A DNA stretch of 64,000 nt, taken from assembly GCF_000381905.1 (NCBI RefSeq), contig NZ_KB907262.1, positions 62,001 to 126,000 of the forward strand, in the 5' to 3' direction. The stretch is from Paenibacillus fonticola DSM 21315 (lineage in GTDB: Bacteria > Bacillota > Bacilli > Paenibacillales > Paenibacillaceae). The position numbers and the translations under genes were made by a program. This document shows positions 17,312 through 25,645 of the stretch, one piece after another (the first letter of the stretch is position 1; every line of letters begins with the position of its first letter). The notes below the pieces were generated by a model. It worked only from the letters and a program-made list of their open reading frames with translations, was not told where the DNA came from and made no database searches.

Positions 17312-19603
17312 ATGAAAACGCTCGTAATCGCAGAGAAACCGGACATGGGTCGAACGATCGCTGCCGTCATCGAACCGAGAGCGAAAAATAACCGATCGTA
17401 TTTGGAAGGCGAGCACTACATCATCACATGGGCGATCGGCCATTTGCTCGGCCTGGCGGAACCGGACGCTTACGATGAGAAATACAAGCGCTGGAACTTC
17501 GGCGATTTGCCGATCCTGCCCGAGCGATTCAAGATCGTGCCTAATCCGAGAACGAAGGATCAGTTGAAGACGATCGGCGAAGTGGCCAAGCGCTGCAATA
17601 GCATCGTTAACGCCTGCGATGCCGGGAGGGAAGGCCAGTACATATTCGCTTTGATCCAGCAGCAATTGAAGCTGACGCAGCCTGTAAAGCGGCTGTGGAT
17701 TTCTGACTTGACGGCGGAGAGCATCCAGAAAGGCTTCGATACTCTGCATGAAGAGGCGGAGTTCGACAATTTGACGCAGGCGGCGAGAGCACGGAGCGAG
17801 GCAGACTGGCTGATCGGCATGAACGCGTCGCGCGCTTTTACGACCAAGCATCGTACGCTGCTGTCGGTCGGCCGGGTCCAGACTCCGGTCTTGGCGCTGA
17901 TTTACGACCGGCAAAAGGAAATCGAGAGCTTTGACTCGCTGACCTATTATGAAATTAAGGCAGAGTTCGAGCAGCTTGGCCGCAAGTATGCGGGGACATG
18001 GCAGGGTGACCGGCTGACGGATGCAGAGAAGGCGGGAGCCATCGCGGATAAAGTGCGGGGCAAGGAAGGCCGAATTAGCGAGTATGAGGTCAAGGATACG
18101 AAGGAGTATCCGTTCAAACTGTATGATTTGACGCTGCTGCAGCGTGACGCGAACGCAAAATACGGCTATTCGGCCAAGAAGACTTTGGACTTGGCTCAGG
18201 CGCTCTATGAACGGCATAAAGTGATCTCTTATCCCAGGACGAACTCGAACTATGTAACGGAACAAAATATCGATGGCATGCATAAAGCACTGCACATGCT
18301 CAAATCCGGCCCCTACCAGCAGCTGGTGGAGGGAGCAAATCCGCGGCTCGTGCACGTCGGCAATAAATCAGTCTGCAACCCGGCGCGGGTTGAGGATCAC
18401 CATGCGATCCTGCCGACGCTGCGGCGGGCGGGAACGCTCAGCAAGGAAGAGCAGAACGTGTACGACTTGGTCATTCGCCGTTTTCTCTCGCATTTCTATC
18501 CGCCCGCCGAGTACAAGCAGCATACTGTCCTCACTGAGGTTGCCGGTGAAACCTTCAAGACGAACGTGAAAGAACTGCTATCCCTGGGCTGGAAAGTATG
18601 TCAGCCTGAAGATCCGCGGGCCAGCAGCCGCGGGAAGAAGAAGGATGAGGAAGAGGAGCAGGAGGAGCTGGTCAGCGAACCGTTCCACGTCGAGAAGGAT
18701 AAGCCTGTTCAATGCCTCGATGCGCAGGCGAAGGAGAAGGCGACCCAGCCGCCTAAGGCTTATACAGAAGGCACTCTGCTGAAAGCGATGGAGAGTGCCG
18801 GGAAGCAGCTTGAAAACGAAGAACTGCGGGACGCGATGAAGGACGCAGGACTCGGTACGCCAGCTACGCGGGCCGCGACGATTGAACGCCTCAAAAACGT
18901 CGGTTACATTACGATGCAGGGCAAGCGCATTACCGTAACCCAAAAAGGAAGGACGGCCATCGAGCTCATTCGTCATGCGGGCATCGAGCTGCTGACCTCG
19001 CCGGAGATGACCGGGCAGTGGGAGCGCAGACTGTATCAAATTTCCAAGGGCGAGGCGGCCAGGGAGAAATTCATGGATAACGTCAAGCGTTTCACGTTAT
19101 CGATCATCGATAAAGTCCGGGTTCAGCCGAAGGCGGATGCCTCCTTATTCGAGATGGCGGAGGAAGAGCGGAAGGGCGCCCGCGGCAAAGGCTCGAAAGC
19201 GAAAGGCTCATCCCATCGCAATGCATCTGGATCGGGGCAGAGCGGCAGTGCATCGAAGGCGAAAAGCCAAGGTTCGTCGGCGAACAAGGCCGCAAGCGCC
19301 TCGGCGCCGTCGACACCGGGCTCATTGCAGCCGCTTGCACCCTGCCCGCGGGAGGGCTGCGGAGGCCAGCTTATCGAAGGGCGCAAAGGCTATGGCTGTA
19401 CGCATTATAAACAAGGATGCGGATTTGTAATATGGAAGGAATTTGCCGGGAAAAATATTTCCGTGAACATGCTCACCTCACTAGTCAGCAAGGGGCAGAC
19501 ACAGCTGCTAACATTTAAACAGCCTGAGGGTGATTTCAAAGCCAGAATCGTCCTGGCTGATCAGGTTAGCGGCAAGTTAGGGCTGGCCAAAGTAGAAGAG
19601 TAG
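17312..19603 (+). CDS. topB: DNA topoisomerase III (type IA)
   Basis: TopB relaxes and decatenates DNA by passing single strands through a transient break. The Toprim domain starts at residue 1 (LVIAEKPDMG) and includes NACDAGREGQ. The active-site tyrosine is residue 307 in SYPRTNS, and GLGTPATRAATIE is conserved. The 763-residue protein is longer than the usual roughly 720. Between about residues 620 and 680 there is a Ser/Ala/Gly/Lys-rich low-complexity linker, followed by a cysteine-bearing C-terminal domain (CPREGCGG, YGCTHY, GCGFVIW) of zinc-ribbon type. ATG 17312 is chosen by the conserved N-terminus; GAAAGGCGG lies upstream. Confidence 0.95.
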   Translation: MKTLVIAEKPDMGRTIAAVIEPRAKNNRSYLEGEHYIITWAIGHLLGLAEPDAYDEKYKRWNFGDLPILPERFKIVPNPRTKDQLKTIGEVAKRCNSIVNACDAGREGQYIFALIQQQLKLTQPVKRLWISDLTAESIQKGFDTLHEEAEFDNLTQAARARSEADWLIGMNASRAFTTKHRTLLSVGRVQTPVLALIYDRQKEIESFDSLTYYEIKAEFEQLGRKYAGTWQGDRLTDAEKAGAIADKVRGKEGRISEYEVKDTKEYPFKLYDLTLLQRDANAKYGYSAKKTLDLAQALYERHKVISYPRTNSNYVTEQNIDGMHKALHMLKSGPYQQLVEGANPRLVHVGNKSVCNPARVEDHHAILPTLRRAGTLSKEEQNVYDLVIRRFLSHFYPPAEYKQHTVLTEVAGETFKTNVKELLSLGWKVCQPEDPRASSRGKKKDEEEEQEELVSEPFHVEKDKPVQCLDAQAKEKATQPPKAYTEGTLLKAMESAGKQLENEELRDAMKDAGLGTPATRAATIERLKNVGYITMQGKRITVTQKGRTAIELIRHAGIELLTSPEMTGQWERRLYQISKGEAAREKFMDNVKRFTLSIIDKVRVQPKADASLFEMAEEERKGARGKGSKAKGSSHRNASGSGQSGSASKAKSQGSSANKAASASAPSTPGSLQPLAPCPREGCGGQLIEGRKGYGCTHYKQGCGFVIWKEFAGKNISVNMLTSLVSKGQTQLLTFKQPEGDFKARIVLADQVSGKLGLAKVEE

Positions 19604-19634
19604 CTGGACAAGGGCGAAGATTACGGTAGCAGCA

Positions 19635-19672
19635 AAAACACGGTTGCCAGTATAAGCAGGCAACCGTGTTTT
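19635..19672. terminator. Bidirectional terminator between topB and the HAD gene
   Basis: A perfect 14-bp stem (AAAACACGGTTGCC and its complement) has A-rich and T-rich ends. It works for topB on the plus strand and for the HAD gene on the minus strand. Confidence 0.9.
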
Positions 19673-19709
19673 GTTATCGCAATTCGCTAGCAGCTGGCTT
19701 GAAGTTCAT

Positions 19710-20507
19710 TCATATAAAGCGGCGAGCTGCAGCAGGCCGAAGATCGTTACTTCGTATCCCTTGTGCAGCGTTCTTCAGACTTTCGGCGATAATGTTCGGC
19801 ACTTGTTCCAAGGAAGAAACGGTATACATGGACGTATCCGTGCTCTCCTTTAGTTCGACTAGATTAAATGACCATTCATTAGGATGCTTAATATAAATCG
19901 TATGAATACCGGCGGTGAGCGCTGGAGCGATGTCGGTGCGCAGACTGTTGCCAATCATCCAGGTTCGCTTTCGGTCGAAGTGTCGTGAACGCAGTATTTT
20001 TTCCAATTCATTAATATTTTTGTGCCTGCGGATATAAATGCGATCCTCGAAGTAGGCCGACAGCTTCAATTGGTCGATCTTCCGCTGCTGGATCGCTTTG
20101 TCGCCCCCGGTGTATAGATTCAGTTCATGGCCTTGCTCCAGTAATATATCGAGCGTCTCCATCATCCCGGGATACGGTTCGACCTCCTGTTCATATACGC
20201 TCATCGCGAGCCGGGACAATGTATCCTCCTCGGCAGGAAGGGCAGAGCGTCCCAGCAGAGAACAGAAGTAGCGGTACGTATCGACGAGCGACTCCGCGAA
20301 ATGGCTGCTAATAAAACCTACTTTTTCCACTCCGGCAATATCGATTTCCGTTTGCTTGGCGAGAATTTCATGCTTCGTTAAACGCTCAGTTCCGAGCCAG
20401 TCCAGCAGCAGTGCTGCGAACTGGTCTAAAATTTGTTCAAAGTATATGTTGCAATGGATCAGTGTATCGTCTAAATCAAAAATAATTTGCTGCCGCAGTG
20501 TATTCAC
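19710..20507 (-). CDS. HAD-superfamily hydrolase
   Basis: Motif I is FDLDDTL with the nucleophilic aspartate near residue 10. Motif II is NLYTGGD, and motifs III-IV are in RTWMIGNSLRTDI. A helical cap lies between motifs I and II. The family includes phosphoglycolate phosphatase-like and nucleotidase enzymes; the substrate is unknown. It is 265 residues long and starts 30 bp downstream of the ArsR-type regulator in the same direction, so the two are probably one operon. Confidence 0.82.
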   Translation of the reverse strand: MNTLRQQIIFDLDDTLIHCNIYFEQILDQFAALLLDWLGTERLTKHEILAKQTEIDIAGVEKVGFISSHFAESLVDTYRYFCSLLGRSALPAEEDTLSRLAMSVYEQEVEPYPGMMETLDILLEQGHELNLYTGGDKAIQQRKIDQLKLSAYFEDRIYIRRHKNINELEKILRSRHFDRKRTWMIGNSLRTDIAPALTAGIHTIYIKHPNEWSFNLVELKESTDTSMYTVSSLEQVPNIIAESLKNAAQGIRSNDLRPAAARRFI

Positions 20508-20537
20508 AGCAGGTCACCCCTTTGTATCTAAAAACGT

Positions 20538-21461
20538 TTACGATAGGCGGATATACGACTCCAAAAACATTTGCAGTTCAGCTGCACCATCCGGGCGAAT
20601 ACTGAATTTCTCCGTATCGTTGCTGTCCACAAGATGTACGCGGAGCAGCCCGGCTACCCGCAGCCGCATAAGATGATGCATCAGCTTGTCCTCTGATTCG
20701 TTCAGATGGTCGACCATCTCCTGCAACGACTTCGGCTCATCCGCGACATATCGAAGCAATCTGAGCCGCTCGGGCCTGACGAGGGCCCGCGTCAGCCGCA
20801 GAAGGCAGGTCGGCGGTTCGTCCTCATCCAGTTCGGGAATATCGATGGGATACTGTATGAACAGTACATCGGAATAGAAGCCATACGTATTGATTGGCCG
20901 AAAATGAATAGATGGAACTAGCACGACACGCTCAATTGGCAGCCCCGGTTCCAGCACAAGTCCGCCTGATGCATATTCCACCAGCGCTTCCGAATCCATC
21001 TTATGCAGCAATGTTGCCTTCTCGGCCGCATCCTCCTCCAGGAGGGAAGCGTATTGCAAGGTGATCTCCTTGAAGTACAATTCGTTCCATTTGCGCAGGA
21101 GCGGAATGTAGCTGCTGCGAATGCGCTGGATTTCTACAGTAGTCATATTGGGAATATAGGATTTAATACTATGGTAAAGAACTTCTTCAGCCGAAAACTC
21201 AAGATGGTCAAGAAAAGCCTCGATATCCGTATTGTCGCTGCGATCAATAGCCCAGGCATACAGTACATCGTAATCGGTAAAAGGAAATTGCGCGGCTTCG
21301 ATAAACGGTTGTCGAGCATCGGGGCTGAATCGTGAGCTAATATCGTCGAGCCATTCCAGTCCTACATCGAGATTGTTCACCCATTTACGGGTTGTAAATA
21401 CTATGAAACTGCTGATCAGCTCATAGATTGGAGAAACGTCGACTTTGACATTGTAAGCCAT
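20538..21461 (-). CDS. ArsR-type winged-helix regulator with long N-terminal domain
   Basis: The last 90 residues form an ArsR-like winged helix (PERLRLLRYVADEPKSLQEM and LMHHLMRLRVAGLL). The preceding 210 residues are an uncharacterised domain found in Bacillales regulators of this size; no metal-binding cysteines of classical ArsR are present. ATG 21461 follows GGGAGGT. The gene is divergent from the MFS transporter at 21655, so it may control that gene as well as the HAD gene; this is an inference from position only. Confidence 0.75.
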   Translation of the reverse strand: MAYNVKVDVSPIYELISSFIVFTTRKWVNNLDVGLEWLDDISSRFSPDARQPFIEAAQFPFTDYDVLYAWAIDRSDNTDIEAFLDHLEFSAEEVLYHSIKSYIPNMTTVEIQRIRSSYIPLLRKWNELYFKEITLQYASLLEEDAAEKATLLHKMDSEALVEYASGGLVLEPGLPIERVVLVPSIHFRPINTYGFYSDVLFIQYPIDIPELDEDEPPTCLLRLTRALVRPERLRLLRYVADEPKSLQEMVDHLNESEDKLMHHLMRLRVAGLLRVHLVDSNDTEKFSIRPDGAAELQMFLESYIRLS

Positions 21462-21506
21462 GACAAGAAACCTCCCAGACATCTTTGCATCCATAACCAT
21501 TATGGC

Positions 21507-21535
21507 TTGTTTGACACGAGATTGTCTACTATAAT
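21507..21535 (+). promoter_or_regulatory. Promoter of the MFS gene
   Basis: TTGTTT and TATAAT are separated by 17 bp. The -10 is perfect and the -35 weak. The predicted leader before the gene is about 110 nt long. Confidence 0.5.
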
Positions 21536-21595
21536 GTTTATGTTATGTATAGCATGCGTGGCTATAAATGAATTATATCCTACAATTGGTAACGG

Positions 21596-21632
21596 AAAGT
21601 CGTCATCTGTTGACGATTTTCTTTCTTTTTTG
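21596..21632 (+). terminator. Terminator-like hairpin in the leader of the MFS gene
   Basis: A 10-bp stem (21596-21605 with 21611-21620, one wobble) and a five-base loop are followed by CTTTCTTTTTT, just ahead of the AAAGGAG ribosome binding site. Placed inside the leader, it could act as an attenuator. Confidence 0.5.
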
Positions 21633-21654
21633 ACAAAGGAGTATAAAAGACAAC

Positions 21655-22851
21655 ATGAAAGATCAACGAAACAGCATCATCTCGCCTGTATTTATATTAA
21701 TTATGGTTGTCATCGTTGCAGGACTCAGCCAAGGGCTGCTGCTCCCTGTGCTATCGATATTAATGGAAGAGAGGGGGATTTCCTCCTCGGTGAATGGCTT
21801 GCATGCTGCGGCGCTGTACATCGGCTCGTTTGGCATGTCGCTCGTTGCCGTAAAAGTGCTGGGACGAATCGGATTCAAAAAGTTAATTATGGGCGGACTT
21901 GTTCTCGTAATGGCCGCGCTTCCGCTATTCCCTCTCATTTCAGATCTTAAATTGTGGTTCGTGCTCCGGCTGCTAGTCGGAATCGGCGACAGTGCCCTTC
22001 ATTTTGCCTCTCAGCTCTGGATGCTGCTCATTACTCCCCCGAACCAACGGGGTAAAAATATTTCGATCTACGGGATGTCATACGGTATCGGATTCAGTAT
22101 CGGACCTTTGGCGATCCGGCTGCTGCCATACGGGCAGCTGGTGCCTTTTCTGCTGCTGTCTGTAATTATCGCTTTAGTGCTCGTACTAGTTTATATGAAA
22201 ATGCCCAGCACCGTCCCTGATTCTATGACAGAGGAACAAAATAAGCAAACTGGCCAGCGTAAAGCAGCGCAAATTTACCGGATCGCCTGGTTTGCTTTAA
22301 TTCCTTCATTACTATACGGCTATATGGAAGCGGCCATGAATAGCAATTTCCCGATTTATGGGCTGCGTACTGGTTTGACTGCGGGGCAAATTTCCACGCT
22401 GCTTCCCTTTTTCGGTATCGGCGGGCTCATCCTGCAGCTTCCGTTAGGCTATTTAAGCGACCGTTATGGCCGTAAAATGATCCTTATGGTTGCCGGCAGT
22501 CTGGGAGGCCTGCTATTCCTGATTGTTCCGTTGTTAGGCCAGCACTATTTCGGCCTGATGCTCATCTTTATGGTTACCGGCGGACTGGTCGGCTCGTTCT
22601 TCTCCTTGGGCCTCGCTTATGCTGCTGATATACTGCCGCGTCATCTATTGCCTGTAGCGAATGTGATCGCGTCGTTTCACTTTAACCTAGGCAGCATTGT
22701 TGGACCGAATTTGGGCGGAATCGTCATGCATTTCGGTTCTGCCGGTCTGCTCTTTGTATTTCTTGGCTTGTCTTATTTGCTTTTTACCTTGTCCGGTTTC
22801 GCTTTTAAAGCGGATGTTGGCAATAAATCAGCAAATATGAAAATGGTGTAA
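21655..22851 (+). CDS. MFS transporter
   Basis: The 398-residue protein has about twelve hydrophobic segments and the MFS loop motif LGRIGFKK between helices 2 and 3. A second copy, LSDRYGRKM, lies in the C-terminal half. It resembles drug or sugar efflux members of the family, but the substrate cannot be inferred. AAAGGAG precedes the ATG. Its leader contains a terminator-like hairpin, and a divergent ArsR-type regulator is next to it. Confidence 0.85.
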   Translation: MKDQRNSIISPVFILIMVVIVAGLSQGLLLPVLSILMEERGISSSVNGLHAAALYIGSFGMSLVAVKVLGRIGFKKLIMGGLVLVMAALPLFPLISDLKLWFVLRLLVGIGDSALHFASQLWMLLITPPNQRGKNISIYGMSYGIGFSIGPLAIRLLPYGQLVPFLLLSVIIALVLVLVYMKMPSTVPDSMTEEQNKQTGQRKAAQIYRIAWFALIPSLLYGYMEAAMNSNFPIYGLRTGLTAGQISTLLPFFGIGGLILQLPLGYLSDRYGRKMILMVAGSLGGLLFLIVPLLGQHYFGLMLIFMVTGGLVGSFFSLGLAYAADILPRHLLPVANVIASFHFNLGSIVGPNLGGIVMHFGSAGLLFVFLGLSYLLFTLSGFAFKADVGNKSANMKMV

Positions 22852-22915
22852 TGGATTTTCCGCGCTATTTCCAATAAACTAAAGGAAGAGAAGCATCGAC
22901 CAAAGGAGAATTGTC

Positions 22916-23650
22916 ATGATCAAGGTAAATCATTTGAAGAAGTCTGTGGAAGGCAATACATTGCAAGTTTTGCATGGCATCAGTACGGAGTTTGAAGCAG
23001 GCGAAATGATCGGTGTCGTTGGTCCCAGCGGCAGCGGAAAAAGCATTTTGCTGCAATGCCTCGCCCTCCGGGAAAGCTGGAATGATGGCGATTACAGCTG
23101 GGACGGGAATACGGTCATTCGCGGCGGCGGCAAAGGGGCGAGGAAATATCGTTCCAAATGCGCATACTTGGAACAGAATCCGTCGCTTAATCCTGAAAAA
23201 ACGGCGTTAAAAAATGTACTGATCGGACAAGCCGGACAGACTTCCTTGCTCAGAAGGCTGACAGGAATGGTTCGTTCGGACGATTATATGGGCGCCATGG
23301 ACGAGCTGGAGAAGTTCGGATTGCTCGATAAAGCCCATTTGAAGGCGGGGAAATTAAGCGGCGGAGAGCGTCAGCGTGTGGCGATTTGCCGGGCGCTTGT
23401 GCACGGCGCCGGGTTTATTGCGGCGGACGAGCCTGTGCTCGGGCTGGATCCCCATTCTGCGGACAAAGTGATGGGCACGCTGAAAAGCCTCTGCACCGAG
23501 CAAAGCAAAATTGTTGTTGCCGCGCTGCCTATTGAGCTGGCAGAGCGGTTCTGCACTAGAATATGGGGGATTTTCGAAGGCCAGCTGAAGCTGGATGTGA
23601 AAGGAAGAAGACTTACGAAGGAAGAGAAACGGCTCATCGATTTGGAATGA
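22916..23650 (+). CDS. Lone PhnC-like ABC ATPase without switch histidine
   Basis: The protein has Walker A GPSGSGKS (near residue 39), the Q-loop glutamine in LEQNPSLNP, the signature LSGGERQR and Walker B with its glutamate (FIAADEPVLGLD). The order and spacing resemble the phosphonate-type ATPase PhnC. The H-loop position, where PhnC has a histidine (LHQ), reads ALPIELAERF, so the switch histidine is missing. No permease gene lies near; the next gene is a lipoprotein that overlaps by four bases. It may drive or regulate a partner encoded elsewhere, or have a non-transport role. AAAGGAG precedes the ATG. Confidence 0.85.
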   Translation: MIKVNHLKKSVEGNTLQVLHGISTEFEAGEMIGVVGPSGSGKSILLQCLALRESWNDGDYSWDGNTVIRGGGKGARKYRSKCAYLEQNPSLNPEKTALKNVLIGQAGQTSLLRRLTGMVRSDDYMGAMDELEKFGLLDKAHLKAGKLSGGERQRVAICRALVHGAGFIAADEPVLGLDPHSADKVMGTLKSLCTEQSKIVVAALPIELAERFCTRIWGIFEGQLKLDVKGRRLTKEEKRLIDLE

Positions 23651-24921
23651 AAAGAGTGATGGGATTGAATGTGAATAGATGGGTTTCTGTCGTTGGGATG
23701 GCTGTGCTGCTGCTAGTTCTAAGCGGCTGCAACTTCATGATGGATCCCAAATCGTTAATGAAAACGCCGGAGCTAAGCTCGGATAAAGAAACACTGCGCA
23801 GCGTCATCAACACCGAACTGAAGGGGGCGGAGATTCGGCCCCGGGATGCCGACGATATTAGCTCGATTCGGGTTGTCGACCTGAACAAGGACGGTATTAT
23901 GGAGGCTGTAGTTTTCTATGAAACTCCGCTGGAGAAAGTGAAGATCCATGGTTTGATACTGGAAAACCAGAATGATACCTGGGTCCCGAAGGTAAGGTTC
24001 GACGGAGAAGGACAGGTGCTCGAATCGTTCGAGCTTAAGGATGTTACCGGTAATGGCCAAATTAACATTGTCGCGGGATTTTCCAGCGGCGACAAGCAGC
24101 TGCAGAAAGGCCTTATCGTGTATTCGTATACTGGGTCCTCGGTCGAAAGGCTGCTGGAGCTTCCATATAATTATTATGTTATCGACGATTTGAATGCTGA
24201 TGACCAGCTCGATATTACGGTCGTATCCCTGAAGAAGGATCAATTTACTACAATAACGACCTATCAGTATGATCAAGCGTCCTTTCAGGAGCTGGATAAA
24301 TTGCAGCTGGACGATGCTGTAACCGGCTATTACAATGTCGTTCACGGCGATATTACGCCGGATCAGCGGGGGATTATCCTCGATGCCGTTTCCGGCGAGC
24401 TGTCGGGGTACTCTATCATGATCGGAATGGAAGACGGCAAGCTGGTGGACTTTATCCCGGATCGGAGCTCCACGCTGAAGGACTATCAGATTATGAGCGG
24501 GGATGTAAATGATGACGGCATTTTGGAAATAGGCATGCTGGAGACGCCGAAAGGATGGGAGTACATCGCTTTTAATGATATTCCCTGGCTGTTTTCTTAT
24601 TATAAATGGGAACCGGACAAAGGGCTGACCTTTGTTATGCAGCAGTATATGGATTTGGCCGGCAGGTTCTACTTTAATCTCCCTAAGGAATGGTGGGGCA
24701 AAGTGACGATCGATATTAAGTCTATTAAGGATGAGCACATCAAATTTGTTGATATCGATACGAACGCCACGCTTGCCGAAATTCGCTTTTTCTCGTTGGC
24801 ACAATGGGAGCAGGTTCAGGAAAATTGGGAATTGTTTGCCCGGGACAACGACAAAGTGATCGGGTTTCTCAGTCACACTGATTTAAAGGTAAACAAGGGC
24901 GAGAAAGAAATAAAACGCTGA
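23647..24921 (+). CDS. Lipoprotein with possible FG-GAP/VCBS-like repeats
   Basis: The signal peptide ends in a lipobox (LSGC) with the lipidated cysteine at residue 28. The remaining roughly 395 residues contain several short calcium-loop-like segments: DLNKDGIMEAV, DLNADDQLDITVV and DVNDDGILEIG. This pattern suggests a beta-propeller of FG-GAP/VCBS type on the outer membrane face. The start overlaps the ATPase stop as ATGA, so translation is coupled; a second ATG at 23662 with AAAAGAG before it is possible. The response regulator gene follows after 25 bp. Confidence 0.75.
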   Translation: MKRVMGLNVNRWVSVVGMAVLLLVLSGCNFMMDPKSLMKTPELSSDKETLRSVINTELKGAEIRPRDADDISSIRVVDLNKDGIMEAVVFYETPLEKVKIHGLILENQNDTWVPKVRFDGEGQVLESFELKDVTGNGQINIVAGFSSGDKQLQKGLIVYSYTGSSVERLLELPYNYYVIDDLNADDQLDITVVSLKKDQFTTITTYQYDQASFQELDKLQLDDAVTGYYNVVHGDITPDQRGIILDAVSGELSGYSIMIGMEDGKLVDFIPDRSSTLKDYQIMSGDVNDDGILEIGMLETPKGWEYIAFNDIPWLFSYYKWEPDKGLTFVMQQYMDLAGRFYFNLPKEWWGKVTIDIKSIKDEHIKFVDIDTNATLAEIRFFSLAQWEQVQENWELFARDNDKVIGFLSHTDLKVNKGEKEIKR

Positions 24922-24946
24922 TCATAAAAAAAGGGAGGATGGCAAG

Positions 24947-25645
24947 TTGAGTAAAGTGTTAATTTTGGAAGATGAGGAGTCCATTCGCAGCTTTATCGTT
25001 ATCAACCTGAAGCGCAACGGCTTTGAAGTGATTGAGGCAGCGGATGGCCATGAGGCGCTGGACCGCTTTCACAGCATTCCAGATATCGATATCGCTTTGC
25101 TGGATGTGATGGTACCGGGTGTGGACGGGTTTGAGGTGTGCCGCAAAATCAGGGAAACGAACGAGCGCATCGGGATTATTTTCCTAACCGCTAAGGTGCA
25201 GGAGCAGGATAAAGTATATGCGCTGTCTGTCGGTGCGGACGACCATATTAGCAAACCGTTCAGTCCGACCGAATTAATCGCCCGCATTCAGTCGCTGTTA
25301 AGGCGCGTTAATGTGTACAGGGAGAACAGTGCGAAGGTGACGTTTAGCTCCGGTCCGTTCACCCTGGATCTGATCAGCAAGCAATTCAAGAAAAATGGCC
25401 AGCTGATCGAGCTGACGCCAACGGAATTTTCGCTGATTCAATATTTCCTGGAGAAGGAGAATACCCCGCTTAGCCGCGACCTGCTGCTGGACCATGTTTG
25501 GGGCAAGGAATATATGGGAGATCCGAAAATCGTTGACGTCAATATCCGGCGCCTTCGCCAAAAAATTGAGAACAACCCTTCCGAACCGACCTTCCTGCAA
25601 ACTGTGTGGGGTCATGGTTATAAATGGAAGGGCGAGGGTCAATGA
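24947..25645 (+). CDS. OmpR/PhoB-family response regulator
   Basis: The receiver (about residues 1-120) has the acidic pair in LEDEE, the phosphorylated aspartate at residue 53 (LLDVMVPG), a T in FLTAK and the lysine in SKPFSP. The C-terminal winged helix includes LTPTEFSLI and a terminal WGHGYKW. The start is TTG 24947, eight bases after GGGAGG. It overlaps the kinase gene by four bases (ATGA), so the two form a two-component pair. Confidence 0.95.
   Translation: MSKVLILEDEESIRSFIVINLKRNGFEVIEAADGHEALDRFHSIPDIDIALLDVMVPGVDGFEVCRKIRETNERIGIIFLTAKVQEQDKVYALSVGADDHISKPFSPTELIARIQSLLRRVNVYRENSAKVTFSSGPFTLDLISKQFKKNGQLIELTPTEFSLIQYFLEKENTPLSRDLLLDHVWGKEYMGDPKIVDVNIRRLRQKIENNPSEPTFLQTVWGHGYKWKGEGQ

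Noticed and set aside
21507..21950. A 147-residue frame overlapping the MFS gene
   Set aside because: It runs mostly inside the MFS gene in another frame with no ribosome binding site. The short part in the leader could at most be a leader peptide.
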